A stretch of DNA of 12,227 bases from DATGKR01 sp035294565 (GTDB lineage: Bacteria > Actinomycetota > Acidimicrobiia > Acidimicrobiales > Palsa-688), in NCBI GenBank assembly GCA_035294565.1, contig DATGKR010000061.1:1-12227 (forward strand), given 5' to 3'. The notes beneath the pieces were generated by a model. That model was not told the DNA's origin, did not search any database, and saw only the letters and a program-made list of their open reading frames with translations. Positions 1 through 6,619 of this stretch are shown here, in pieces. Both the position numbers and the translations under genes were made by a program. How positions within the stretch are numbered: position 1 is the first letter of the stretch; each line of letters opens with the position of its first letter.

Positions 1-77
1 ACCGATTGATCGAAGACGACTCCGTCATCCATGTGGTCCGGATCGAGCACCGAGCCGACGTGTACCGCCGCCTCTGA
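1..77 (+). CDS. RelE/ParE-family toxin, C-terminal end only (partial)
   Basis: A plus-strand frame enters from the left edge (first full codon at base 3) and ends at TGA 75-77, giving 24 residues. The segment contains an acidic turn (EDD), then a hydrophobic strand (SVIHVVRI), then EHRADVYRRL. That order, ending in a basic-His-Arg-x-Asp-Val-Tyr-Arg motif at the extreme C-terminus, is the usual end of RelE/ParE type II toxins, which act as mRNA interferases (RelE) or gyrase poisons (ParE). The antitoxin and most of the toxin would lie to the left, so neither pairing nor activity can be judged. There is only a weak 6-base inverted repeat just downstream (GCCCGG/CCGGGC) and no convincing terminator. 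The family call rests on the C-terminal motif alone. Confidence 0.65.
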   Translation, partial: RLIEDDSVIHVVRIEHRADVYRRL

Positions 78-122
78 TCCCAGGCCCGGTCGTATTCCCG
101 CAGCCAAGCCGGGCTGAATCAG

Positions 123-167
123 CTCACAAGGACGCGCTTGCCGATATACTTCGGGGCCTTGAATATC
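123..167 (+). promoter_or_regulatory. Putative promoter/operator island upstream of the MarR gene
   Basis: This is the most AT-rich patch of the left end. TATACT at 145-150 is a good -10 hexamer, with CTCACA at 123-128 as a -35 match (4 of 6) over a 16-base spacer. A second possible pair is TTGCCG 138-143 with GAATAT 161-166 over 17 bases. An interrupted inverted repeat, GATAT (143-147) and ATATC (163-167), flanks the likely start of transcription. That is where an autoregulating MarR repressor would be expected to bind, although the arms are only 5 bases long. The assignment is by pattern only. Confidence 0.25.
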
Positions 168-205
168 CTGGTGCCGTATCTTCACTGCGTGGGCGAGCTC
201 GGCCG

Positions 206-808
206 GTGCTGGTCGTGACCGAGCGGGGCAAGGCTGGGCGGGGCGAACAGGGCGCCAGCGCACGGCTGTCTCGCCGGGAGCTGGTCGATCGGTTTCTGGA
301 GCTTCGCCCCGCGCTGGCGCGCCGCTTCGCCGCGGTGAGGTCGCCGGAGCTGCGAGGTGAGCTCGGATCGGTGACGCTGCACCAGCTCGAGGTGCTCCAT
401 GGTCTCGCCGGCGGGGACGTCACCATGTCGAAGCTCGCCCGGCGCCTCGACATAAGCGAGAGCGCGGCCACCGATCTTGCTGACCGCCTCGTCCGCCAGG
501 GACTTGTCGAGCGTCGGGCAGGTCTCCGGGACAGGCGGGTGGTGGTGCTCGCCCTGTCGGAAGAGGGTCGCCGGATCATCGGCCGGATCGAGCGCCAGCG
601 TCGGAAGATGGCGGAGTCGATCCTCGGGGCGCTGAGCGACGCCCAGCTGGGAGAGCTCCTCGGGCTCATAGAGGTCATGGTCGCCGGCTCGTCGTCCGCC
701 GACGCGGTCGGCCGTAGCTCGCTGGGCAACCCCGGACCGCAACCCCCGGAGCGGGTGGATGTGCCAGGGGTCCGGCGGGAGTCGGGAAGGGAGTCGATCC
801 CGCGATGA
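206..808 (+). CDS. MarR-family transcriptional regulator
   Basis: A 200-residue winged-helix DNA-binding protein of the MarR type, which normally acts as a dimeric repressor released by a small ligand. Residues 22-50 form the N-terminal helical dimer region. The winged helix spans about 54-120, with a recognition helix near 84-98 (SESAATDLADRLVRQG) and a wing containing the family-typical D109-R110-R111. Residues 121-160 are the C-terminal dimer helices. Residues 161-200 are a Pro/Gly/Arg-rich tail beyond the normal family end. The GTG at 206 is weakly supported; an alternative GTG lies at 215, and no strong ribosome site is seen for either. Its TGA (806-808) overlaps the ATG (805) of the MMPL exporter, so the two are translationally coupled and the regulator probably controls its own operon. 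The effector is unknown. Confidence 0.9.
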   Translation: MLVVTERGKAGRGEQGASARLSRRELVDRFLELRPALARRFAAVRSPELRGELGSVTLHQLEVLHGLAGGDVTMSKLARRLDISESAATDLADRLVRQGLVERRAGLRDRRVVVLALSEEGRRIIGRIERQRRKMAESILGALSDAQLGELLGLIEVMVAGSSSADAVGRSSLGNPGPQPPERVDVPGVRRESGRESIPR

Positions 809-3126
809 GCCGCCTGTTCGCCGGGCTAGGCCGTTTCACCGTCCGGTTCCGATGGGCGATCCTAGCCGTGTGGCTGGTGGGAACCGTCGCGGCGGTGGCA
901 CTGTTGCCCTCGCTCGGATCCCAGGTCCAAGAGCAGAACTCGTCGTTCCTGCCCGCCAGCGCTCCGAGCGAACAGGCAGCCACGCTGGCGACCCCGCTCG
1001 AACGCAAGGGCGTGACGCCGGTCCTGGTGGTGGCGACGTCGGCTACAGGTCGATTCACCGGCGCCGACGAGCAGGCCCTTGCACGCATCGCCGCCTCCGC
1101 GAGGAAGGTTCCCACGGTCGTGAAGGTCTTCAACGCCGGCCTTGCGCCCGACGGCAAAGCCGCCGAACTGATCGTGCAGTCCGACGTCGCCCCGAAGGGC
1201 AGTCCGGCGACACACCTGGTCGACAACCTCCAGCGGGTTGTCCGGGCCACGCCGGCACCTCCCGGGTTCGCCGCCCACCTGGCCGGCAACCTGGCGATCA
1301 ACGTCGCCAACCAGCACGCCTCGGGCCACCAGACCAAGCAGGCCCAGGCGCTGTCGATCGTCTTCATCCTCGTGCTTTTGTTCGTGATCTTCCGTTCGGT
1401 TTTGGCACCGTTCGTGACGCTGCTACCGGCTGCGCTGGTGGTCACCCTGGCCGGCTCCGTCATCGCCTCGACCGGAGTGCCTATCTCGAGCTTCGCCCAG
1501 ATCCTCCTCGTGGTCCTCGTCTTGGGCGCAGGAACCGACTACGGCCTCTTCCTCGTCTTCAGGGTCCGCGAAGAGCTGCGCCGAGGACTCAGCCCCCACG
1601 ACGCGGTCGGCCGCGCGCTCGCCAGGGTCGGCGAGTCGATCACCTTCTCGGCGGGCACGGTCATCGTCGCGCTGCTGTCGTTGCTGCTGGCGAGCTTCGG
1701 CATCTACCACGACCTCGGCGTCCCGCTCGCCATCGCCATCGCGCTGATGCTTCTCGCCGGGCTCACCCTCTTGCCGGCATTGCTCGCCATCTTGGGAAGG
1801 GCGGTCTTCTGGCCGTCGAAGGTCACGGCCCGACCCGAACGTGAGGGCGTCTGGCATCGGATCACCACCCGTCTGCTCCGGCGCCCAGCGGTGACCCTGG
1901 GGACAGGCCTGGTGTTCTTCGGGCTCCTCGCCATCGGCCTCGCCGGCAACAAACCGTCGGGCTTCGGCGGCAACACCGCCGCCCCCCCGGGGACTGACGC
2001 CGCGCTCGGGCAAGCTGCTCTCGTCGCCAACTTCCCCAAGGCCTCCGCCAACCCGACGGACCTGGTCTTCGAGCTGGCGAAGCCGGTGTGGAGCGATCCC
2101 CAAGTCCTCGTCGTGCTGCAGTCACACCTGCGCTCTTCGGGCCAGTTCACCCGGCTGCTCGGTCCGCTCGACCCGAACGGCGCCGCGCTCAGCCCGAGCG
2201 AGCTCGTAGCGCTGCACCGCCTGCTCGGCCCCCCAGGGTCGCTCCCGGTGCTCCCACCGGCTGGGACGGGGGTGCCCGTCGGCGCCTACGAGGCCTATCG
2301 GTCGACGTCGCAGCTGGTGAGCGCCAACGGCCGCACGATCCAGTTCGAGGCGAGCCTCGCCGCCGGCCCACCCACCACCACCCGAGCCATGTTGGCCGTG
2401 CCGGCGGTCCGCTCGGCGGTGACCGACGCCGCTCACGCGGCCGGGGCGCGAGCGAGCGGCGTGGCAGGCGAGGCCGCCGGCATCTACGACGTCAACCGAA
2501 TCTCGTCGAGCGACCTGCTGCGCATCGTGCCGGTCGCGATCGTATTGATCGGCCTCTTGCTGATCTTGGTGCTGCGCAGCTTGGTCGCGCCGCTCTACCT
2601 GATCGGCAGCGTCGCCATCTCCTACCTGGCCGCGCTCGGTCTCACGGCGCTGATCTTCGTCGAGATCGGCGGCCAGAGCGGCCTCGTGTTCATCCTTCCG
2701 TTCTTGATGTTCATCTTCCTTCTCGCCCTGGGGGAGGACTACAACATCTTGGTCATGACCCGGATCAGGGAAGAGGCGCACCACCTTCCGCTCCGCCGAG
2801 CGATCGCCAAGGCGATCGGCGCGACGGGCCCGACGGTGACTTCCGCCGGGCTCGTCCTCGCCGGGACTTTCGCGGTGCTGGTGATCGTCTCTGGCGGTGG
2901 CGCCGACGCCAGCCAGTTCCAGGCGATCGGGGCGGGGCTCGCACTCGGCATCCTGATGGACACGTTCCTCGTCCGAACCGTCATGGTCCCGTCGGCGGTG
3001 GCCATCCTGGGCCGCTACAACTGGTGGCCGTCAGGCCTTTCTTCCACCGGCGACCCGGGCACGCCGGGAGAGGCGCCTTCGGAAGCCCGTGTCGAGCAAG
3101 ACGTCCCAGACCGTGCCATCACATGA
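805..3126 (+). CDS. MMPL-family RND transporter (lipid or drug exporter)
   Basis: A 773-residue inner-membrane exporter with the duplicated RND/MMPL layout. There is one N-terminal helix (about 16-36), a periplasmic loop (37-180), a helix bundle (about 182-335 including a cytoplasmic turn), a helix near 362-380, a second periplasmic loop (381-570), a second bundle (about 571-735), and a short hydrophilic tail. The proton-relay signatures are present in both halves: G-T-D245-Y246-G and G-E-D645-Y646-N, equivalent to the paired Asp-Tyr residues of mycobacterial MmpL3. Each is followed by the R-[VI]-R-E-E loop. The MMPL family moves lipids, siderophores or hydrophobic drugs using the proton gradient. 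The start ATG overlaps the MarR stop and has GGGAAGGGAG 11 bases upstream. The length and both motifs indicate an intact gene. The substrate cannot be read from sequence; the MarR partner favours inducible efflux. Confidence 0.93.
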   Translation: MSRLFAGLGRFTVRFRWAILAVWLVGTVAAVALLPSLGSQVQEQNSSFLPASAPSEQAATLATPLERKGVTPVLVVATSATGRFTGADEQALARIAASARKVPTVVKVFNAGLAPDGKAAELIVQSDVAPKGSPATHLVDNLQRVVRATPAPPGFAAHLAGNLAINVANQHASGHQTKQAQALSIVFILVLLFVIFRSVLAPFVTLLPAALVVTLAGSVIASTGVPISSFAQILLVVLVLGAGTDYGLFLVFRVREELRRGLSPHDAVGRALARVGESITFSAGTVIVALLSLLLASFGIYHDLGVPLAIAIALMLLAGLTLLPALLAILGRAVFWPSKVTARPEREGVWHRITTRLLRRPAVTLGTGLVFFGLLAIGLAGNKPSGFGGNTAAPPGTDAALGQAALVANFPKASANPTDLVFELAKPVWSDPQVLVVLQSHLRSSGQFTRLLGPLDPNGAALSPSELVALHRLLGPPGSLPVLPPAGTGVPVGAYEAYRSTSQLVSANGRTIQFEASLAAGPPTTTRAMLAVPAVRSAVTDAAHAAGARASGVAGEAAGIYDVNRISSSDLLRIVPVAIVLIGLLLILVLRSLVAPLYLIGSVAISYLAALGLTALIFVEIGGQSGLVFILPFLMFIFLLALGEDYNILVMTRIREEAHHLPLRRAIAKAIGATGPTVTSAGLVLAGTFAVLVIVSGGGADASQFQAIGAGLALGILMDTFLVRTVMVPSAVAILGRYNWWPSGLSSTGDPGTPGEAPSEARVEQDVPDRAIT

Positions 3127-3168
3127 GCCCGAGAGAGCTGGATCGACGGGGCCAGGGGTCGGGGGAGC

Positions 3169-4608
3169 TCAGCTGAGGCCGACGGGAGTCGTCGACGCCT
3201 TGGCGACGATGTGCTGCGCCTCGGCGAAGACCCGATCTTCGTCGGAGATCTCCTCCAGGCTGCGCCCGGTGGTCTCGGGAATCAAGAACGTGAGCAGGAG
3301 GCCGATGAGCGCCATACCGGCGGAGAATTCGAGCGCCCCGCCAACTCCGAACGCCTTGCTGATGTCCGGGAAGAGGTACACCCCTATGAACGCTCCCAAC
3401 TTCGCGATCCCAGCCGAGATCCCGTGCCCCGTGGTCCTCAAGGAGGTCGGGTAGCACTCCCCGGCGAGCACGAACGTGGTGGTGTTCGGCCCGAACTCAG
3501 CGAAGAAGTAGCTGATCCCGAACAGCACCAGGAAGGGCGCGATCGCCACGGTCACCCCTGGGATCACCCCGATCAGGAGGAACGCCAGGCCCATGAGGGG
3601 GAAGCCGATCAGCTGCAGACGCCGATGTCCGATCCTGTCCATGAAGCCTGCCGCCAGCACGTAGCCGGGCACGGCGGCGACGGTGAAGACGATCAGGTTG
3701 AATGCCAACGCCTCGGTGGTCGTCGCACCCTTACCGAGCACCGTCTTGACGATGAGCGGCGCGGACACCGAGTTGCCGTAGTAGGCGTAGTCGAACACGA
3801 ACCAGGTCCCGGCGGTGCCGATGAGCGCGACCAGATACCTGCGGTTGGAGATGAGCTGGCTGAAGCGCATGCGCTGGGGTTTGACCGCCCCATTACTGCC
3901 GTTTGCCGGGGCCATGACCCCCCCCGAGTAGGCGGCCAAGCTGGTGGCTGCCTTCTGGACGTTGCCCTTCACGCGTGCCAGGTAGCGGGGGGACTCGGGC
4001 ATCCGCCGCCGTGAGTAGAGCACCGCGGCCGACGGGACGGCGCCGAGCGCGAGCATGATCCGCCACGCGTAGTCGTGGTTGATCCCCGTCGAGAGCAGGG
4101 CGAGACCGACCGTGTATCCCGCGACCGTGCCGGCGGCCTGCAAGGCGAACACGGTGCCCACCAGCTTCCCCCGGTCCTTGCGGTTGGCGTACTCGCCCAT
4201 GAGCACGGCCGACACCGGGTAGTCGCCGCCCACGCCGAGGCCGAGGATGAACCTGAACGCGATCAGGAAGCCCACGCTCGGAGAGAACGCGGACGCGAGG
4301 GCGAAGACGAGCATGATCGCCGCTTCGAGCCCGTAGATCTTCTTGCGTCCGACCAGGTCGGCGACCCGACCGTAGAGGATCGCTCCGAGGAAAGCCCCGA
4401 GCAGCGTCATCGAGTTGATGAGCCCGGACTGGGTGGAGCTGAGGTGCCACTCCTTGGTGATCAGCACAGAGGCCGTGCCGATGATGAACAGGTCGTAGGC
4501 GTCGGTGAAAAAGCCCATGCCCGATGTGAAAAGCGCTTTCAGGTGGAACTGTGAGATCGGGGCCTCGTCCATGGCCTCGGTCAGGTCTATAGCCGCACTG
4601 TCTGCCAC
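3169..4608 (-). CDS. MFS permease, PHS-type phosphate:H+ symporter-like
   Basis: A 479-residue, 12-helix major-facilitator protein. The N-terminal signature GMGFFTDAYDLFIIG (30-44) and GVGGDYP (125-131) are hallmarks of the phosphate:H+ symporter family (Pho84-like). Residues known to line the phosphate site of the fungal PiPT structure have clear counterparts: Y130, Q157, W269, D273, Y277 (with the same W-x3-D-x3-Y spacing) and N375. The proton-linked acidic residues are matched by D36 and D129, and tentatively E95. A cytoplasmic loop follows RRRMPESPRYL (200-210). The role is probably proton-driven uptake of inorganic phosphate or a related oxyanion. The start is GTG, preceded by GGAGGAG six bases upstream. 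The gene converges on the MMPL gene with only 42 bases between stops and no clear terminator. Other MFS groups such as sugar or aromatic-acid porters share MPESPR, but not the full residue set. Confidence 0.88.
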   Translation of the reverse strand: MADSAAIDLTEAMDEAPISQFHLKALFTSGMGFFTDAYDLFIIGTASVLITKEWHLSSTQSGLINSMTLLGAFLGAILYGRVADLVGRKKIYGLEAAIMLVFALASAFSPSVGFLIAFRFILGLGVGGDYPVSAVLMGEYANRKDRGKLVGTVFALQAAGTVAGYTVGLALLSTGINHDYAWRIMLALGAVPSAAVLYSRRRMPESPRYLARVKGNVQKAATSLAAYSGGVMAPANGSNGAVKPQRMRFSQLISNRRYLVALIGTAGTWFVFDYAYYGNSVSAPLIVKTVLGKGATTTEALAFNLIVFTVAAVPGYVLAAGFMDRIGHRRLQLIGFPLMGLAFLLIGVIPGVTVAIAPFLVLFGISYFFAEFGPNTTTFVLAGECYPTSLRTTGHGISAGIAKLGAFIGVYLFPDISKAFGVGGALEFSAGMALIGLLLTFLIPETTGRSLEEISDEDRVFAEAQHIVAKASTTPVGLS

Positions 4609-4757
4609 GCTTGCTCCTCCGGGTCGGCGGATGGTCGAGTCCAGAACGTATCGATCGAACCTTTCTCGCTCGTAAACCTCGTGGAAACTTCAGGTGATCT
4701 GGATCTGAATTCCGCGTAGCCCGTGGCGAACACGACCGCGCTGGTCCCCGCGCGCGG

Positions 4758-4799
4758 CCCCTCGACGGCGAGGGGGCTGACGCTCCGCCTCCTCGCCGT
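4758..4799 (-). terminator. Alternative hairpins downstream of the lipoprotein gene
   Basis: Two overlapping stem-loops lie 10-53 bases past the minus-strand stop at 4809. One is CCCCTCG (4758-4764) with CGAGGGG (4769-4775) around a 4-base loop. The other is ACGGCGAGG (4765-4773) with CCTCGCCGT (4791-4799), nine perfect pairs. They share bases and cannot both form. There is no T-run, so this would be an imperfect intrinsic or GC-stem terminator. The rest of the 4609-4808 gap must carry any separate promoter for the permease. A relatively AT-rich patch at about 4640-4715 is the likely place, but no convincing -35/-10 pair was found there. Confidence 0.35.
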
Positions 4800-4808
4800 T
4801 GGCTCCGC

Positions 4809-6458
4809 CTACGAGCCGGGCGGGGTGACCGACTGCCAGTTGGGCTGCGAGGGGTGGCTCAGCCCCACCGGCCCCCGGCCGAAAACCGACAGGATGTTGA
4901 GGGTCATCCGGACGAGATCGGGTGAGAAGCAGTCGCTGCCGGCGGCGGCGCAGGGATCGAGGGCGTAGATCCAGTTGACGGTGCCGGTGTCGAGAACGCC
5001 GGCTTCTGAGGTCGGGCTGGTGTAGTAGGTGAGGTCCGAGTAGGTGTAGCTGTCCCACTGACCCTGGTTGGTGTACACCGACTGGACGGGAAGCGGGGAG
5101 TGGGCCATCACCTCGATGTCGTTCGGGAACGAGCCTTTCGGGGGGAGATGGTCGATGTCGGAGAGGATCACACCGGGCACCTGCGATCCGGCGGTGAGCC
5201 CGGTTCCTTTGTAGATCCAAGCACCGGGGTCGGTCACCTCGAGCGGCATGGGCGCCACCCCTGGCTCGGTGTAGCCGGCGTACTCCTGGCCGATGAACGG
5301 AACCTCCGACCAGTTCGTCGGGGGCGACGCCCACGTGTTGCCGGTGACCTCGTCGGGGTTGCCCACACCGTCGAGGGGGTCCTCCGCCGAGTCCCGGTAG
5401 TCGACCTCCTCCTGGGCGGGCCCGAGCGGGGAGGCCTGCAGGCGGGCGTGACGCAAAACGGCCGCCGCGCCGAAGAAGACGACGTTCATGCCCCGTTTGA
5501 ACGCCTGCACCATCGCTTCCCTCTCGTGGTACGTCCACGTCTCGTCGTGACCGAGGGAGAGCAGCACGCGGTGGTTGTCGAGGATGCCCGGATGCTGGTC
5601 GACCGTGATGTCGGTGACATAGGCGACGTCGAGGCCGTGCTTCTCCATCAGCCTCACCAGCGGGTACTCGTTGGTAAGGAAGTCCGACGCCCCGTTGCCC
5701 GAGGCGTACGGGCGGTCGAAGGAGACGATCCGGGCCCGGTTGCACGGCGGGTAGGACGGCGCGCAACTGCCCTCGCCTTGGTAGAAGGAGTAGCCGCCGT
5801 AGGTGTTCCAGCCCTGCTCGGTCAAGCTCCGGGCCATCACGAGGTAGGCGGCGGTGCTCGCCGGGTCCCAGATGGTCATCAAGACGTAGCTCTGCTCGTT
5901 GCCCGCCCCGACCAGCTTGAACAGGTAGTCGCCCTGGACGAAAGCGGAGGTGATCGGCACGGTGAGCGAGAGCGTCCAGTTGTCGCAGCTGACCATGTTG
6001 ACCCCCGGGGTCACCGGGCAGGGCGGCTGAACGTGGCCCGGGACCGTTGGCGACACCCAGATCTGCCGGGCGCCGAGCCCCCCGTACCAGCCCATCCGGT
6101 ATGCGACGACGTGGAAAGAGGGGGCGGTGGTCGAGACGTAGAGGTTCACGTCCTGGCCGGGCGCGGCGTACGTGGTGTTGGCGAACCCCTGGATGTAGCC
6201 GGTGGCGGGGGCGCCGGTGATCCGCCAGCTGGCAGTCCCGGGCAGGCGGTTCTCGTCGACGATCGCCGAGGACACCACTCCGTCAGCCGTGGGAAACGTG
6301 CGCGGACGGGGCAACGTGGTGGAAGACCTCCTCGCCTTCGAGGCGGCCGGTCTTTCTCCGGTTGCCGAGCGGGCCGCCGACCCTCCCGAGCAGGACACGA
6401 GCAGCACTGCTGCGAGCGCTGCGGCTGCGAGCGGTGTGCCGCGTCGCCTGCGTGTCAT
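4809..6458 (-). CDS. Predicted lipoprotein, N,N-dimethylformamidase beta-subunit-like
   Basis: A 549-residue exported protein. MTRRRR plus a hydrophobic stretch (8-21) leads to lipobox L-V-S-C23, so it is probably lipid-anchored at Cys23. A low-complexity linker (24-58) precedes a beta-rich domain (about 60-198) and a Rossmann/glutamine-amidotransferase-like C-terminal domain (about 200-530). Family landmarks are MGWYGG (122-127), GDYLFKL (176-182), NTYGGYSFY (218-226), the LGHDE motif (302-306), VVFFG (326-330), and DYR with AEDPLDG (353-364). These occur in proteins annotated as N,N-dimethylformamidase large/beta-subunit family, which hydrolyse formamides at a Tyr-Tyr-Glu iron centre. Here Y178, Y226 and E306 (with H304) are candidate equivalents. 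No small alpha subunit is adjacent. The true substrate is unknown and may be a surface amide. The ATG lacks a well-spaced ribosome site (GGAG is 17 bases away). The gene is divergent from the L,D-transpeptidase gene. Confidence 0.8.
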   Translation of the reverse strand: MTRRRRGTPLAAAALAAVLLVSCSGGSAARSATGERPAASKARRSSTTLPRPRTFPTADGVVSSAIVDENRLPGTASWRITGAPATGYIQGFANTTYAAPGQDVNLYVSTTAPSFHVVAYRMGWYGGLGARQIWVSPTVPGHVQPPCPVTPGVNMVSCDNWTLSLTVPITSAFVQGDYLFKLVGAGNEQSYVLMTIWDPASTAAYLVMARSLTEQGWNTYGGYSFYQGEGSCAPSYPPCNRARIVSFDRPYASGNGASDFLTNEYPLVRLMEKHGLDVAYVTDITVDQHPGILDNHRVLLSLGHDETWTYHEREAMVQAFKRGMNVVFFGAAAVLRHARLQASPLGPAQEEVDYRDSAEDPLDGVGNPDEVTGNTWASPPTNWSEVPFIGQEYAGYTEPGVAPMPLEVTDPGAWIYKGTGLTAGSQVPGVILSDIDHLPPKGSFPNDIEVMAHSPLPVQSVYTNQGQWDSYTYSDLTYYTSPTSEAGVLDTGTVNWIYALDPCAAAGSDCFSPDLVRMTLNILSVFGRGPVGLSHPSQPNWQSVTPPGS

Positions 6459-6484
6459 GCGGGACGGTCGGGGGACTCCTGCCG

Positions 6485-6500
6485 CGGCGCCCGGGCGCCG
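6485..6500. repeat. 16-base perfect palindrome in the divergent intergenic gap
   Basis: CGGCGCCCGGGCGCCG reads the same on both strands. It sits 27-42 bases upstream of the lipoprotein gene start, so it would fall in its untranslated leader or core promoter. It could be a symmetric operator or fold as an RNA hairpin. In DNA this rich in G and C, a single palindrome of this length somewhere in 12 kb is not very surprising. Confidence 0.3.
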
Positions 6501-6581
6501 AGGCCGGTGCTTTGGGTCATGCCGCGGGCGAGCTTACGTGTCGACCCGGTCTTTCAGGGCGTCAGCAACCTCAGGGCGGAT

Positions 6582-6607
6582 GGAACGTCTTGCGGCCCGG
6601 TAGCGTT
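6582..6607 (+). promoter_or_regulatory. ECF-sigma-like promoter for the L,D-transpeptidase gene
   Basis: GGAAC (6582-6586) and GTT (6605-6607) are separated by exactly 18 bases; counted as CGTT (from 6604), the gap is 17. This matches the general form of actinobacterial group-IV (ECF) stress promoters such as the SigR/SigH and SigE types. Transcription would begin at about 6613-6617, only a few bases before the ATG at 6620. That would explain why the gene has no usable ribosome site (the only GGAG, 6615-6618, is one base from the ATG): the mRNA may be essentially leaderless. Confidence 0.4.
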
Positions 6608-6619
6608 GATAGCTGGAGC

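Noticed and set aside
759..1844. Plus-strand frame of 361 codons inside the MMPL gene
   Set aside because: Arg/Pro-rich product in another frame of a gene with unambiguous membrane helices and GTDYG motif.
2088..3176. Plus-strand frame of 362 codons overlapping the second half of the MMPL gene
   Set aside because: Arg-rich out-of-frame translation without hydrophobic segments; the MMPL frame explains the region.
3168..3177. 10-base palindrome CTCAGCTGAG at the convergent MMPL/permease stops as a bidirectional terminator
   Set aside because: Short, no loop or T-run, and overlaps the permease stop codon; not enough to call a terminator.
4690..5766. Minus-strand frame of 358 codons within and beyond the lipoprotein gene
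   Set aside because: Different frame from the lipoprotein, Arg/Pro-rich, no domain; a GC shadow.
6362..6619. Upstream extension of the L,D-transpeptidase frame
   Set aside because: Adds 86 residues ahead of a good membrane anchor and overlaps the lipoprotein start antisense; ATG 6620 fits the anchor and the promoter.
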